Origin: Tricholoma matsutake
Taxonomy: Eukaryota > Basidiomycota > Agaricomycetes > Agaricales > Tricholomataceae
NCBI GenBank assembly: GCA_026075535.2
Contig: AP026549.1
Span: 4,340,001-4,404,000 of the forward strand
Direction of reading: 5' to 3'
DNA: 64,000 nucleotides
Below are positions 1 to 11,665 of this stretch, piece after piece. How positions within the stretch are numbered: position 1 is the first letter of the stretch; each line of letters opens with the position of its first letter. Under the pieces are notes generated by a model. It did no database searches, was not told the origin of the DNA, and saw only the letters and a program-made list of their open reading frames with translations. Both the position numbers and the translations under genes were made by a program.

Positions 1-300
1 GACAGTGGGGATGATGAATGACAAGGACAACCAATGGTGAGGATGACCAATGACAGGGACAACCAACAATGGGGACAACAAACAACAAACAATGGGAACA
101 ACAAACAACAATGAATGATGAATGATGGGAACAACCAATGACGGGGAACAACCAATGGCAGGGAACCACCATCAGCGGGGAACAACAAACAGCGGGGAAC
201 AACAAACAATGGGGAACAATAAATGATGGGGAATGACAGACAACAGGGAACAACAAACAGGAGGGAACAATGAATGAATGAATGGCAGCAGGACCCCCCA
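1..300. repeat. Degenerate GGGGA/ACAAC minisatellite
   Basis: The stretch is built from short imperfect copies of GGGGAACAACAAACAAT-like units with few C/T-rich interruptions. I see no convincing coding region. Its base composition and the hairpin that follows (CTGCAAGCAACTGCTTGCAG near 383-402) resemble the inside of the hAT-like elements A and B further on, so it may be the end of another copy. That link is inference only. Confidence 0.55.
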
Positions 301-576
301 CCCTTGCTACAAATGCAAGATGGTGGGGCTATTTTTGTTTTCTTTTTCTTTTTCAAATTTTCATTCCAGTTACACTGCACCGCTGCAAGCAACTGCTTGC
401 AGGGTGTTTATGTATTTATTTATTTCATATACATAATTAAATTTAGTTAGTTGTGCCAAAAAGAATGTGGGGAAAACCGGTCCAAACTGGTCTAACTGAC
501 TTGAAGTGCCAGTCTAGACCAGTTATGGTTATGGTTAAGCCTCTTAGAGGTCGAAAAACTGGACCGAACTGAACCT
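301..576. other. AT-rich non-coding spacer
   Basis: No gene is visible. It contains a pyrimidine tract ending in TTTCATTCCAG (near 354-366) that looks like an intron 3' end, a short stem-loop, and a run of ACCGGTCCAAACTGGT-type half palindromes around 477-530. Confidence 0.4.
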
Positions 577-614
577 TAAAACACTATAAACCTTGAATAC
601 ACACCTAGGGGACC
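577..614 (+). repeat. Left fragment of a Gypsy LTR split by element I
   Basis: The segment matches the LTR interval just downstream of the TATA box (TATAAACCTTGAATAC... CCTAGGGGACC) and stops exactly at GGACC, where element I begins. The LTR resumes with GGACCCCAGTTG at 23965. The part left of 577 no longer matches an LTR, so this older copy was already truncated or has been deleted. Confidence 0.75.
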
Positions 615-992
615 TGTTAGGAAACAGCATTACTTGATAAATTTTCATTTTATTTTATCATGCCAAATTATGCTACACTTTGATAGCATGAGAATTTCAT
701 TTTGCATGCATCAATATGTATGCACATGTACAAGTGCATCAGTAACAACAATGTACAATATATGTAACATAGTATATAAACCTTAAATATACACCTAGGG
801 GACCCTAGTTGTGCTCTCTTAGGTATTCCACCTACACTTGTGGTGCAAAACACCTTTCTCAACCAACTCATCTATTAATAACCCCTCACATCAAAACCAT
901 CAATTCCCCCATCACACGTGCGCATCCCACTTCCTTCTTGTAGAGAGAACCCACACCGTCTTAGCTAGCAGATAGTGGGTGTCACCCTAACA
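615..992 (+). repeat. 5' LTR of element I
   Basis: Starts TGTTAGGAAACAGC and ends GTGTCACCCTAACA. It contains TATATAAA near 772-779 and the predicted transcript start AGTTGTGCTCT at 807-817, one mismatch away from the complement of the primer site at 995-1005. Confidence 0.9.
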
Positions 993-994
993 GA

Positions 995-1005
995 AGAACA
1001 CAACT
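995..1005 (+). promoter_or_regulatory. Predicted self-priming primer binding site, element I
   Basis: AGAACACAACT sits two bases after the LTR and is complementary to the LTR site at 807-817 with one mismatch. See element II for the perfect version. Confidence 0.6.
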
Positions 1006-1456
1006 TTCCATATCAGTGCACCTTCTCTTACTTGTGCATACATCATTGTTTCACTGTGCCACATCTGATTACTCATCCTATTGGCACAAGCTGGAAGTAC
1101 TTGTATATATGTAATCTACCTTTTCTTTTGTAAGCTGATGCCAGGCCTTGCCTTACATTGTGACTGCCAGTGATTGAGAGGCAGTGCTCGTCATTAGGAC
1201 AGCTGCAACCAGACAACTGATTGGATCTGGTTTAGTCACAATTTACATTACTCTATTTGGATGACTATTTTAGTTACAGGCTGAATTCAGTGTTATCCCT
1301 GAGATCAGGCACTATTGGAAGGGTTATTGATCCAAAGTGCTTTGCCAAGTTTGGTACCTGAGTTACCAAAACATGTGACCTGTCAACGTTTGGAGAGGTC
1401 TTGAAGAACAAGTCTTGAGTCTGCCAAAGAAGTGAATTATCACAGATCTAACCATT

Positions 1457-2554
1457 ATGTCCAAACCCTCAACTTCTAATCCCAATCCTAATCCTGTTCC
1501 CACACCAGCGCTAGAGGCTAAGATTGATGTGCTTATGGTGCAAATGTCACAATTAGTGTTGGTGTTGGCAGCATCACAGCCCAGACCAGCAGAAGTACAG
1601 CCAGAGATGACAGTAGATAGAGATGATGAGATGGAGGAGATGGTGGAGTGGGTGACACAGGATGATGTGCAGATGGGGGAGAAATCTGAAAATGGAAAAG
1701 TGCACTTACCTAAGTACCCGCCCCTGCAAATCTTTGATGGTACCATGGAGAATACAAAATCTTTTATCAGCTCTATAGTATTGTACATCCATGGGAGGAA
1801 GCCAGAGTTTCATACAGCTGAGTCTAGGATAATGTTTGCTCTCTCATATATTCAGGGGGGGGAAGCACAGTTCTGGAGAAACAAGGCTATTAATCAAATT
1901 GCCATGGGAAATAAACCATTTGCAACCTTCAAGGAATTTCTGGAGAGATTGGAGGCACAGTTTGGGGACCCTAATCCAAAGGTGACAGCCAATGCCAAAT
2001 TAAAAACCATGCACCAAGGTTCCCTAATGGTGGATGAATTTATTTTGCAGTTCAAAGTGGAAGCTTCACAAATGGACATGGGAGAAGCTGCATTGGTAGA
2101 ATTTTTGAAAGCAGGATTAAATCCCTCTTTATTCAAGTCTATCTACCAACTACCTTCTATGCCAGAGAAGTTGGATGAGTGGTATAATTGGGTGATGTGC
2201 CTTGATTGGCAATATTGGCAGGAACAGGCATAATCAAAGTTGATGTATGGAAGTAGTAAATTTGGAAAGCTGTCAGGAGGAAAGTCTGAGAAAGGAAAGG
2301 TGCATCAGGTGCAAACTCCGAGGGCACAGCCACTGGCCATGGGAGTGACACCTATTGTTGTGGAGTCAGCAGCACCAGACACTATGGAGGTTGATCAAGC
2401 AGGGAGACAAGCCCCACTTAAATGTTTTAATTGTGGGCAGTTAGGACATATTTCTAGGAATTGCAGGCAGAAGAGAAAGATTAGGGAAGCTACAATTGAG
2501 GAAGTGAAGCAGGAGGAAGGCAGGCAGCAGAATTTTGTGGAAGAGTCCCAGTGA
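1457..2554 (+). pseudogene. Gag of element I (broken)
   Basis: Gag forms the virus-like particle of the retrotransposon. The frame opens at ATG 1457 (MSKPSTSNP), passes through a proline-rich N-terminus and the retrotransposon gag core (FDGTMENTKSFISS, FALSYIQGGEAQFW, FKEFLERLEAQFGDP). It is broken by a TAA at 2231-2233 where element II has a Glu codon. It then resumes to a CCHC zinc knuckle (CFNCGQLGHISRNC, near 2422-2463) and ends with TGA at 2552-2554. About 365 codons in total, the usual size for a chromoviral Gag. Pol follows in the -1 frame. Confidence 0.85.
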
Positions 2555-4684
2555 AGGTTTCCCCATTGGTGACCCAGAACCATCATAATGTACTAGTATC
2601 CAAGGAAACCCAGGGCAAACCAGAAAAGGAAATTGACAAGGAGTACAACCATCATGAATCACATGACAAAGAAAATTGCAAAGCACTATTTCCAAAAACC
2701 CCTAAAGTCTTTATTTGCTCTGTGCAAATAGAACCTGAAATCACCTTGACTGTAGGATTGAAGACAGTGGACACACACACAGCAATTGATGTGGGTGTGT
2801 TGCTCGATAGTGGTGCTACAGGATTATTTATTAATTGGTCCTCAATTACTGGAAATGGTATTAGCACATGCAAGCTATTGCAACTGATAATGGTGTATAA
2901 TATTGATGGAACAGTAAATCATGGAGGAACCATTAAGGAGGAGGTGACCATGGTACTAAAGTATCAGGGGCATCAGGAATGAGCTGTATTCAAAGTATGC
3001 AATCTCAGGAAAATCAATCTAATCATAAGATGTCCATGGTTACACAAGCATAATCCTGAAATTGATTGGAAGACTGGGAAAATCCAAATAACTCATTGTC
3101 CTAAGGAATGTAATGTGTATGGGAGGAAGGTGAAAAAGGAGAAGAAAGAGAAAGAATGTCCAAGGAAGTATTCTGTTACGATGGAGGAAGTGGAGGATGA
3201 GGAAATGCCAAATGGGGAAGTTCTGATCATGATCAAGAAGGAAGAGCAGAAGCAAACCTTTAGAGCAATTTGTGGAGGACAGTCATGGGATAAAAATATT
3301 GTGAAGGTGGAGAAGCCAGTGGAGGAGTGGGTACCAAAAGCATATCATGAATATCTGTCAGTCTTTCAGAAGAAGGAGTCTGAGCAAATGCCGGTGCAGA
3401 AGCCATGGGATCATGGGATCCAGATGATTTGTGCCAAAGAAGTCAAAGGTGTATCCATTATCTCCAATGGAACAAGAAGAAGTTGATGCATTCCTAAATG
3501 AGCAATTGTGCAAAGGATACATACAACCTTCAAAATCACTGCAGATGTCACCAATATTCTTTGTGCCAAAGAAAGATCAGAGGAAGAGGATGTGTACAGA
3601 TTATAGGTATCTGAATGAGTGGACGGTGAAGAATGTGTACCCCCTGCCTTTGATCTCAGAAATAATTGACAAGGTGGGAAAAGCCAAGGTCTTTACAAAT
3701 TTGGATTTATGATGGGGATACAATAACATATGAATAAGGAAAGGAGATGAATGGAAGGCTGCATTTGCCATGCCTCAAGGATCCTTCAAGCCGCTTGTCA
3801 TGTTTTTCAGGATGACCAATAGTCCCCGACTTTCCAAAATATGATGAACAACATTTTCAAGGATGTAATGGACAAAGGCATGGTAATAATATTTATTGAC
3901 AACATTCTGATATTCATGGAGGATGAAGAAAATCATGAAGCAATAGTACAGAAGGTGCTATGGAGGCTAGCAGAGAATGATCTATTTTTGAAACTGGAGA
4001 AGTGTGTGTGTTTGGGGCAAGTGAGATTGAGTTTTTAGGATTATTGATCGGCCCTGATGGGATTAAAATGGATCTGATCAAGGTACAAGTGATCACTGAT
4101 TGGCCTGCACCCACCCATGTCAAGGAGGTTCAGGCCTTCTTGGGACTCACAAACTATTATTGTTGCTTTGCGCATAATTTTTCCAAAACTGCTGCACCCT
4201 TACATAACCTTACATGAAAGGAAGTAGTGTGGAGGTGGGGGGAACAGCAGCAGACAGCATTTGAGGAGTTGAAAAGGAAGTTTGTGGAGGGACAATATTA
4301 GCCCCAGTAGATTTCACGCGCCCCTTACAAGTGGAATCAGACACATCCAACTTTGCTACTGGAGTGGTATTATCAATGCTGTGCAAAGATGACAAATGGC
4401 ATCCTTGTGCATATTTGTCCCAAGGGTTGAATGATGTGGAAAGGAACTATGATGTGCATGACAAAGAGATGTTGGGAATAATATGAGCATTGGAGGCCAT
4501 GGAGACATTATTTGGAGGGATGTACACATCAGATTGAGGTCTGGACAGATCATCAAAATCTGCAATACTTCATGTCAGCTAAGAAGCTTAACCACCAGCA
4601 AGGGCATTGGGTGTTATTCCTATCACATTTTAATTTTTACTTGGTCCATAAAGCAGGAAGCTTAATGAGGAAAGCAGATGCATT
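2551..4684 (+). pseudogene. Pol of element I, first part (protease, RT, start of RNase H)
   Basis: The order is aspartic protease (LLDSGATGLFIN near 2800), a charged linker rich in Lys/Glu, then reverse transcriptase ([19 protein letters not shown] near 3605-3655; catalytic FIDN near 3890). It ends in the RNase H domain, cut by the LINE insertion. Stops at 2980 (TGA for an Arg codon) and 3710, a one-base loss in the C run near 3825, and FIDN in place of FIDD all make it inactive. The downstream part resumes at 19903. Confidence 0.85.
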
Positions 4685-4896
4685 TTTTTTTTCCCATTTA
4701 TTCTCCGTTGTGGCGTACCATATGTGAGAGACTAAATATGTACTGTGGTATGTACTGCTGAAACATTCTACTGTGCGATTTTTCCTTTGACATCTGCTTG
4801 GAGGGGCCCAGAGGGTCCTTGAAGCGCCATTGGCGCTAAATTAAGTGGTGCTGAGTCTGGAAGTAAGGTATGGTGTGGTGTGTCTGGGTTGCATTC

Positions 4897-7800
4897 TTAT
4901 CTCCTCTCTCGTTCTTTCCTCCCTCCCTCTCTCATTTCCAGAAGTTCCCCAAACATGTCATGCAGTCTTCTCATCTCTGCCAAAAACCTGAATAGTGCTC
5001 ATAATGATTTCAGAGATGTGAGGATTTTTGTAATGTTGATGTTTCTGCCCCCTATGTTATTTCATAGTGTTTGTCTTGCCCCTTGGTGTGCTGGGCAGTG
5101 TAGTAGAAGGTGTTGTACCATTTTGTTATTCTGTTGGCATGCTGGGCAAGTTGGTGAGTCTATTTTTTCGAGGCGAAATAGGTGCTTAGCTAGGGGTGCG
5201 TGTCCCATTCTCAGTTGCACAAGGATGCTGGCTAGCTTTCTTGGAAGCTTTGTGACAAGGTCGATGTATTTATGGGAAGGGGTTGTGGGATCACTCTTCA
5301 TCATCCTGTTGTAATGTTTCGAATCTCTCCAGCCCTTTTGTGTGCGTCGCTTAAGTTTTTGTTGTGCATCCATCCAATAGCTGATTTGCTGTGTGGTAGG
5401 GTTGTTCTCAGGGCTTTTGGTAACTTATGCATCTTGCTGCTCCCTTCTGTGGTCGCTTTCTTCACCTCCTTGTCTGCTTGCTTGTTACCACTGACTCCTT
5501 TGTGTCCTGGTACCCATTTGATTGTGATTTTTATGCCCTGATGCTTTTTCTGTATTGCTGTTATACTTCTGTGGAGTGGGTCAAAAATGTAGTGTCCTGG
5601 ATTTGGTTTCGTTAGTTGTGTGGCTGTGATAGCAGCGCGATTGTCAATGTAGATATTAGCTGACCATATGTTCCACTCATTGGTGATAAGCTTGGAACCT
5701 AATATAGCGCCCACTCCTTCTCCTTCGTATACTGTGTGGTGGTGTTGCGATCCAAGCTGATATCTCAACTTGGTCTTGAGGGTTCCATTGATAGGTTGTC
5801 TCCTTGGCTCAAAGGCCGATTCACCATTTCAACCACATTCTAATCACATCGGATAACTCGCACAAGGTCCCAGAAGCAGTGCGACCACTCCTGACCAAGT
5901 CTACCAAGCACGATATTGTATCGACTGCGTCAAAACATCACCAGCGACATCAATTGTACTTAGAAACCACATCGCACAACTTTAGGACTCCCCTAAGATC
6001 CCTCTAACCGACCATCGAACATCCCTGATCAACTTTGAACAAACTGCGACCGCGATCAAACATCGTTGACCATCGTTGACCATTGTTGAGCATTATCGAT
6101 CAATATCGAGAGACTACAAGTGACATCGGGCACCGCATTTGTTATCTATATGGTGGAATACCATGTGCCAGGAAGTATTCCAACTCATGCTCAAACCTGC
6201 TGATAGTAGGTCAGCCTCGTTCCAAGTCCCTATCGCACACAGAACCTGCTGGACAAATTATTGTGACACTTAGTGCAGTTTATACACAAAGGACAGTCCC
6301 CTTTTAGTTCTATACCCTTTATTACTCTTTCATCATATGATATATATCTTTCTTGTTCAGATTCCAGTCTCTTTTTTGGCCTTGTGCCTTAACTCATATC
6401 TTTTGCCTCATGTTCTACACATGTTTCTCATTCCATTTTAGGAAGTTTCTTTAAAACATATAAAACTCTGTAGTATCTACTTGGAAATACAAGAAATCAT
6501 CCTCACCTATCGTCTTGTATTAAGTTCTAAGAATCAGATCTATCCTCTAAAACAATCTAAACTTCTACAAGTTTTCTCGATCGACGAGAAACCTCTGCGA
6601 CCATCGTCGTCCTCAATCTTCCAACGATCCTCTGATCATTAGCACTAGCAACCATTCCAATACTTCCTAGCCATCGGCTATAGTCTTCATATACTATCGA
6701 CCTATCGAAAGGTCCTCAGAATTCACCCATTAACCATCAACAATCAACATCGTTTGCCGTTGATTTCGTCGATCGTCCTCGATATCGATCAATACTCAAT
6801 CAGACCATGCCAAACACCTTTGTCTCCTATAGCACTACCTTCACAACTAGTACCAACTAGTTATCCTCCCATAGGTTGGACCACAAACATTCGGAACGCA
6901 TCGCACCCTTCCTCTGACTCATTGCAAATATCATCAGTTGCCTCATCGGCTGTTCTGGTGGTTTTCCCGGGTTGAGTATCATCACTGTTTCTGTATAGAA
7001 CTGCTGCCACTCCTATTTTACCTTCCATCCCTGAGCCATCCATGAAGACTTTCATGTCTGGGTTGTTGTTCTGTATACTTTCTATCACTTTATCAGTATC
7101 AGTTATTACCTCTGTGGTTAATCCTGGCTTCCATCCTGTATCGAAATGTATGGCTGCGATCATTTCGATTTTTTTGTGGTTGGATACTGTATCTGTGCAT
7201 GAGGTTGTGTAAAGGTGTTGGGTGTCATTTTACTAATCTGTTTGCTGCATTTGTGACCGGTTTGTGTAGATGGTGAGAGCTTGGTAAGGTTGCTAGGTGT
7301 ATGGCTGCTCGGTGTCAGTACTTATTGACAAGCAAGTGAAATGGGAGTAGGTTGGCCATAACTTCCAGAATGTCTGTGGCAGTTGTTTTCATGGTGCCTA
7401 TTATCATGATAGCGGCTTGTCTCTGAATCGTCGCAAGTTTGTTGACTGCTGCTTGGTTAGTGCATCCATACTTTGCTCTTTTACCTACATTCTGCTGTGG
7501 GGTGAGGAATATATCAGCTGTGTATAACATTCGAGGGACTGCAATGGAGAGGTATAGCTGTCGTATGTGTTTTGCATTTATTCCACTCGATGTGCAGGCC
7601 AAGCACCCAAATTGAATGAGCCAGTCTTGCCCTTTGGCGAGGGCTGTTGCACACTGTGCCTTCCAGTTCAGTTTGTTGTCCACTATTACACCCAGGAAGC
7701 ATGCCATATCCTTTGACTGTATGCGCTGGTTACCTAGTATTAGTGTTTGTCTTGATGTCGGAATTCTTTTTCTTGGGTTGACTGGGTTTGGGACTCATTT

Positions 7801-10085
7801 TTTTATTGCGTCGAGCAGTTGGAACTTCTCGATTCCAAATTTGCAATTATGTGTTTTGGCCCATTCGAAAACTCCTCCCACACGGTTCATGATGCTGTGC
7901 AGCTTGTTGTGTGTTTCATTGAAGTTTTTGCCACAGACTATGATCACTGCGTTGTCGACAAAGAGCAGTATCCATTCTCCTGTTTTGAGAACTGGGATTT
8001 TTAGTAGGTCAGCATTATAAATAAGGTATGACACACCCGAGTATGGGTCTCCTTGGTCAAGCCCATTCAGTACTTTGAAGTCTTCTGTCCGGTAGTCATC
8101 AAATGATATTGTAGTTTGTTGTTTTTCCAGTCGTCTCTTCATCCATTCTGTGTATTCCTTTGGAATTCCCCATTTCCTCATGTTGTGAATGAGTCGGTCA
8201 ATGTCTATACTTGGGAAGGCACCTTTGACATTGAGGAAGAGAACTGAAGCCATCTGACCTTTACGCCACGCATCCTTAATTGTTTTCATAAGTAGGTGTA
8301 TTGAGTCCATTGTGGTGCACCCTGGTCTTGCCCCGAAGTGGTTGGCTGGGAGAACGTTGTGTTTCTTGCACATGGTGGTTATGTCTTCTGCCTGACAGCT
8401 GTTGAGTAGCTTGGCGATGCCATCCGATAGCACGATTGGGCACCATGCCGATGGGGATGTATAATCCAGTTTGCCCAGTTTTTTGAGAATTAGGGTTTCT
8501 GTGTGTGCCCATTCCTGTGGATAGTACTTTAGTGTGTCAGTGGCACGATAGAGTGGACCAAGAAATGGAACGAGTTCTTCTCTAGCATTTATTAGGACTG
8601 AGTTTGGTACCGATCCCTTCTTGCTGGCTTTGTAGGGTTTCAGCTTTTTTATAGCACGGTGGATTTGGTCATCAGTGATGTTCTTGAAATTCCAATGTGG
8701 GGGTGGGTATTGGGAGTCTTGAGGTATGGGTTCTAAATCTGGGTTCGGGGGTGGGAAGAAGGTCTTGTAAAAGAGCTGGCCTTTGCTTTTGTTGTCCACA
8801 GCTTCCCTGATTACCTGTTTTGTTGTTGGGTCTTTGACTTGTATTGTCGGGATTTTTGCTTTTCCTGCATCAGTTGCCGGTGAGGTAACTAATCTACTTG
8901 CCTGCCAGATGCTCATTTCATCTACACCCTCTAGCCATTCTAACCAGTGTTTGGCTTTGGCTGTCTGAATCATCTCCGAGTAGCGGTTTCTCTGTTGTTG
9001 GTACTTCTTGTGGATGGGGTGTTGTGGGTTTGTTCTGTGGTATTTTGACTTCCCTCCTAGTCATCGCATTGCTTTCTTTTCATCAGCTAACTCTGTCATC
9101 CACCATCTCTTGGAGTATGGGCTTGGTTTTGTTACTTTGACATGTTTTGCTATTGCGTCTTGAATTGCTTGGTTCAAATTGTTCAGTGACATGTTGAAGT
9201 CATGGATATTTTTGATCTCTGTGGGTGCAGGGACGTTAGTCAGGTTTATTTTTAGGGTTTTATTAGCTCGATCCAATCCGTTAGTCTGAAGTTCCATCTG
9301 GGTTCCCAAGCTGTTTTAGTTGTGTGGATGTTGAGGAGTGTGATGATAGGGTAGTGGTCTGTCTTGACTGGTCGTGAAGCATCGTCTGTGTTGCATTTGA
9401 TGATCACATTCATGAGGTCTTTGGTGCCAAAGACATTGTTGACCCTCGTGTGGTTCCCTGTGTTGTGGGCCCATAGGGTTGGGATGTGTGGCGGTAATGC
9501 CATTTTCATACTGTGACGTGCTAATAGGTTTAGTAGCAGCTGTGCTAGGTCTAGGTTTTTGCATGTGAAAAGGTGTGCATTTCTGGGTTAGTCCCATATC
9601 GGGTGGTGTCTGTTGAAGTCTCCCATCCACATTGTGTGTGTGGGGCCTGCTGTTTGGTGTTGTCTGTCTTGGTCTCACATAAATGTCGAGACATGTGTTA
9701 ACGCATTGTTGTTGTTGCCATCATTGTAGATATTAATAATTCATAGCATACCGAAATCACCTGTGAGTTCAATGGTGGTGATGTCTGGGTGTCGGAAGTA
9801 CAGCTGTTTCCATGTGTCTGTTAAGAGGTTAGTGTTGACGAGTATAACTGACCCAGTTTTATCTGGGTGTTCATCATAAGTATTTGGGTACACTGTAATC
9901 CACTGTTGGTTAGCTCTCATTTTGCCTCTAAAGTCAATGAAGGGTTCCTGTATGATACAAATGTCATAGTCATCTCGTCTTATGCTCTGGAGTAGGTCCA
10001 GTTGGCTTATTAGCAATTTATTGATGTTTTGCTGTCTTATTTGGATGGGTTTCTGTGCGTTGTCTTGGCTATGGTCTTCAGACAT
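4897..10085 (-). pseudogene. LINE ORF2: endonuclease, RT, RNase H, zinc knuckle (broken)
   Basis: Starts at ATG 10085-10083. APE-type endonuclease residues are seen around 10060-9250 (QQNINKLLIS, DICIIQEP, SVILVNTN). RT runs about 8970-7750 (FLNVKGAFPSID, GLDQGDPYSGVSYLIYNA, and the catalytic box as FVDNAVII rather than FVDD). RNase H begins FMDGSGMEGKIGVAAVLY (near 7045) and, after the solo LTR insert, continues EGEGVG, YIDNRAAI and WVPGHKGVSGNKQAD (5700-5490). A final CPAC...HLLLHC knuckle lies at 5140-5080. Several TGA codons replace Arg. The stop is TAA at 4899-4897. Reverse transcription and second-strand nicking would be its functions; it cannot act now. Confidence 0.85.
5797..6871. mobile_element. 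Solo LTR of an unrelated family inside the LINE RNase H
   Basis: This 1,075-bp insert begins TG (TGTCTCCTTGG), ends CA (TATCCTCCCA), and is flanked by TAGGT at 5792-5796 and 6872-6876. Removing the insert and one TAGGT rejoins the RNase H frame without a shift. There is no gag or pol, so a solo LTR left by LTR-LTR recombination is the simplest reading. A TATA-like tract (ATGATATATATC) lies near 6338-6350. The family does not recur in the window. The base composition, rich in ATCG and TCGA words, differs from the surrounding LINE. Confidence 0.7.
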
Positions 10086-11665
10086 ATTTGAGGGGCATGT
10101 GGTCTCTCCTCTGTGTCATAGCGTCTGGTCTTGGTCCCGGTCCTATTTCATTGGGGTCGTTGTCTCCCCAGTATATGCTTTGATGAACTGCATTGTTATT
10201 CGAACTCCCTTGTTTTTGTGAGTACCCCAAGTACTCGTTGACTGTTCTTTGGACTGGCCATACTGGTCATCCATTGTCTTGTGTTTGGTCTTGCAGGGTG
10301 GGCCTGCCTCGCTGTCTTCATGCTGTCTGCCATTCTTCCATGAAGCATTGTTGGTTGCGCCCATTCAATGATTCTGTCAGTTGGTGGGCGTTGTGATGTT
10401 GTGTTGGTTGTGCTCTGTCTATATGTGGTTCTGGTGCATTTAGTAATTTCCACATTGAGGGGGCTGACATTGGGAAGAATTTGTACTTATTTTCTGGTAT
10501 GTGTTCTTGTATCTTTTGGCTTTGTTCTTTAAATGTGGTGCATTCCCTGTCCACCACTCCATGTCCTATCGCTTCATTATTTGTGCAATTGGCGCATCGA
10601 TACTTGGCCGTGTCATCGACGATGCAGTGTGTAGTGCGGTGATGATCTCTGCATCTTGTGCAAGTATCCTCTGTAGCTTTGCAGTCTGATATGTAGTGGC
10701 CATATTTTTGGCATTTGAGGCACCTTTTCAGTTCGGTTAGTGTTTTGCGTACATTAGAGTGCTTACCTTCGATGAACATGCCTGTGGCTATGGCAGTGTT
10801 GGCGTCTTCTTGGTTCATGAAGCCAAAAATCACATGTGCTACCCTCTGGTTGTCAGTACGGAGGTGTGGCAGTTTGATGTATTTTGAGTATGCAATTGAG
10901 TCTAGTCCTATGAAGTTGTCTTGTTCTATCTTTGCATGCACAAAGCTAGATCCAGCATCAAAGGTGACCGGGACAAATTCTGCTATTACATAGTGTAGTT
11001 TGTTGCATATGTTGGATGTCCCGCTGTATTTTTCTATGAATGCCTTTTGTACCTCTGGTGCCCACAACCAGGCGGCTGCTTCTTTAGTGTTCAATTGGTA
11101 CAGTACGTTACCATTTCTTAATTTTTTTGCTCCTATGAAGGTCGTATGCCGAGGCTTGTCCATTAATCCCATGAGATCCAGCATGGTATTTGCCTTTGCG
11201 ACTAAGTCCTTCTCTGATAGGCTATCCAGCGCATTCTCGGTGGCACTTTTGTCCTTCTGTATCAGAATCTGTTTGTCAGTGGAGTATCCTCTTGTTATTA
11301 CCTCTGCGTGATCCGTGTGTGGCTCTTGTTGTGCTACTGTTGCATAGGTCATTGGTTGGGGCATGGGTTCTGGGTTCGTCGGTATTTTGTTTGATGGTTC
11401 CATTGTCTTGTCTACAAGTTCCTGTGCTGTTTGGGACAGCTGTCCCATTGTTTCTTGCAGTCCATCCTTGACTTCGTCTATCTTGTCTGTCATGGTATTT
11501 GTAGCTGTGGTGACATGTTTGACAGCATCTCGTATGTTTTCTATTTCCATAGTGAAGTGTTCTATGTGTTCTTGTAGCTGATTCTTGACCATTACGGTGA
11601 CCTCATTTGCAATTTTCTGTACGTTTGCATTGGCTAGTAAGAAGGTGACCACTCTGATTGCATCT

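Noticed and set aside
2530..2552. Programmed -1 frameshift slippery heptamer at the gag-pol junction
   Set aside because: The words near the stop do not fit the X XXY YYZ pattern in the gag frame.
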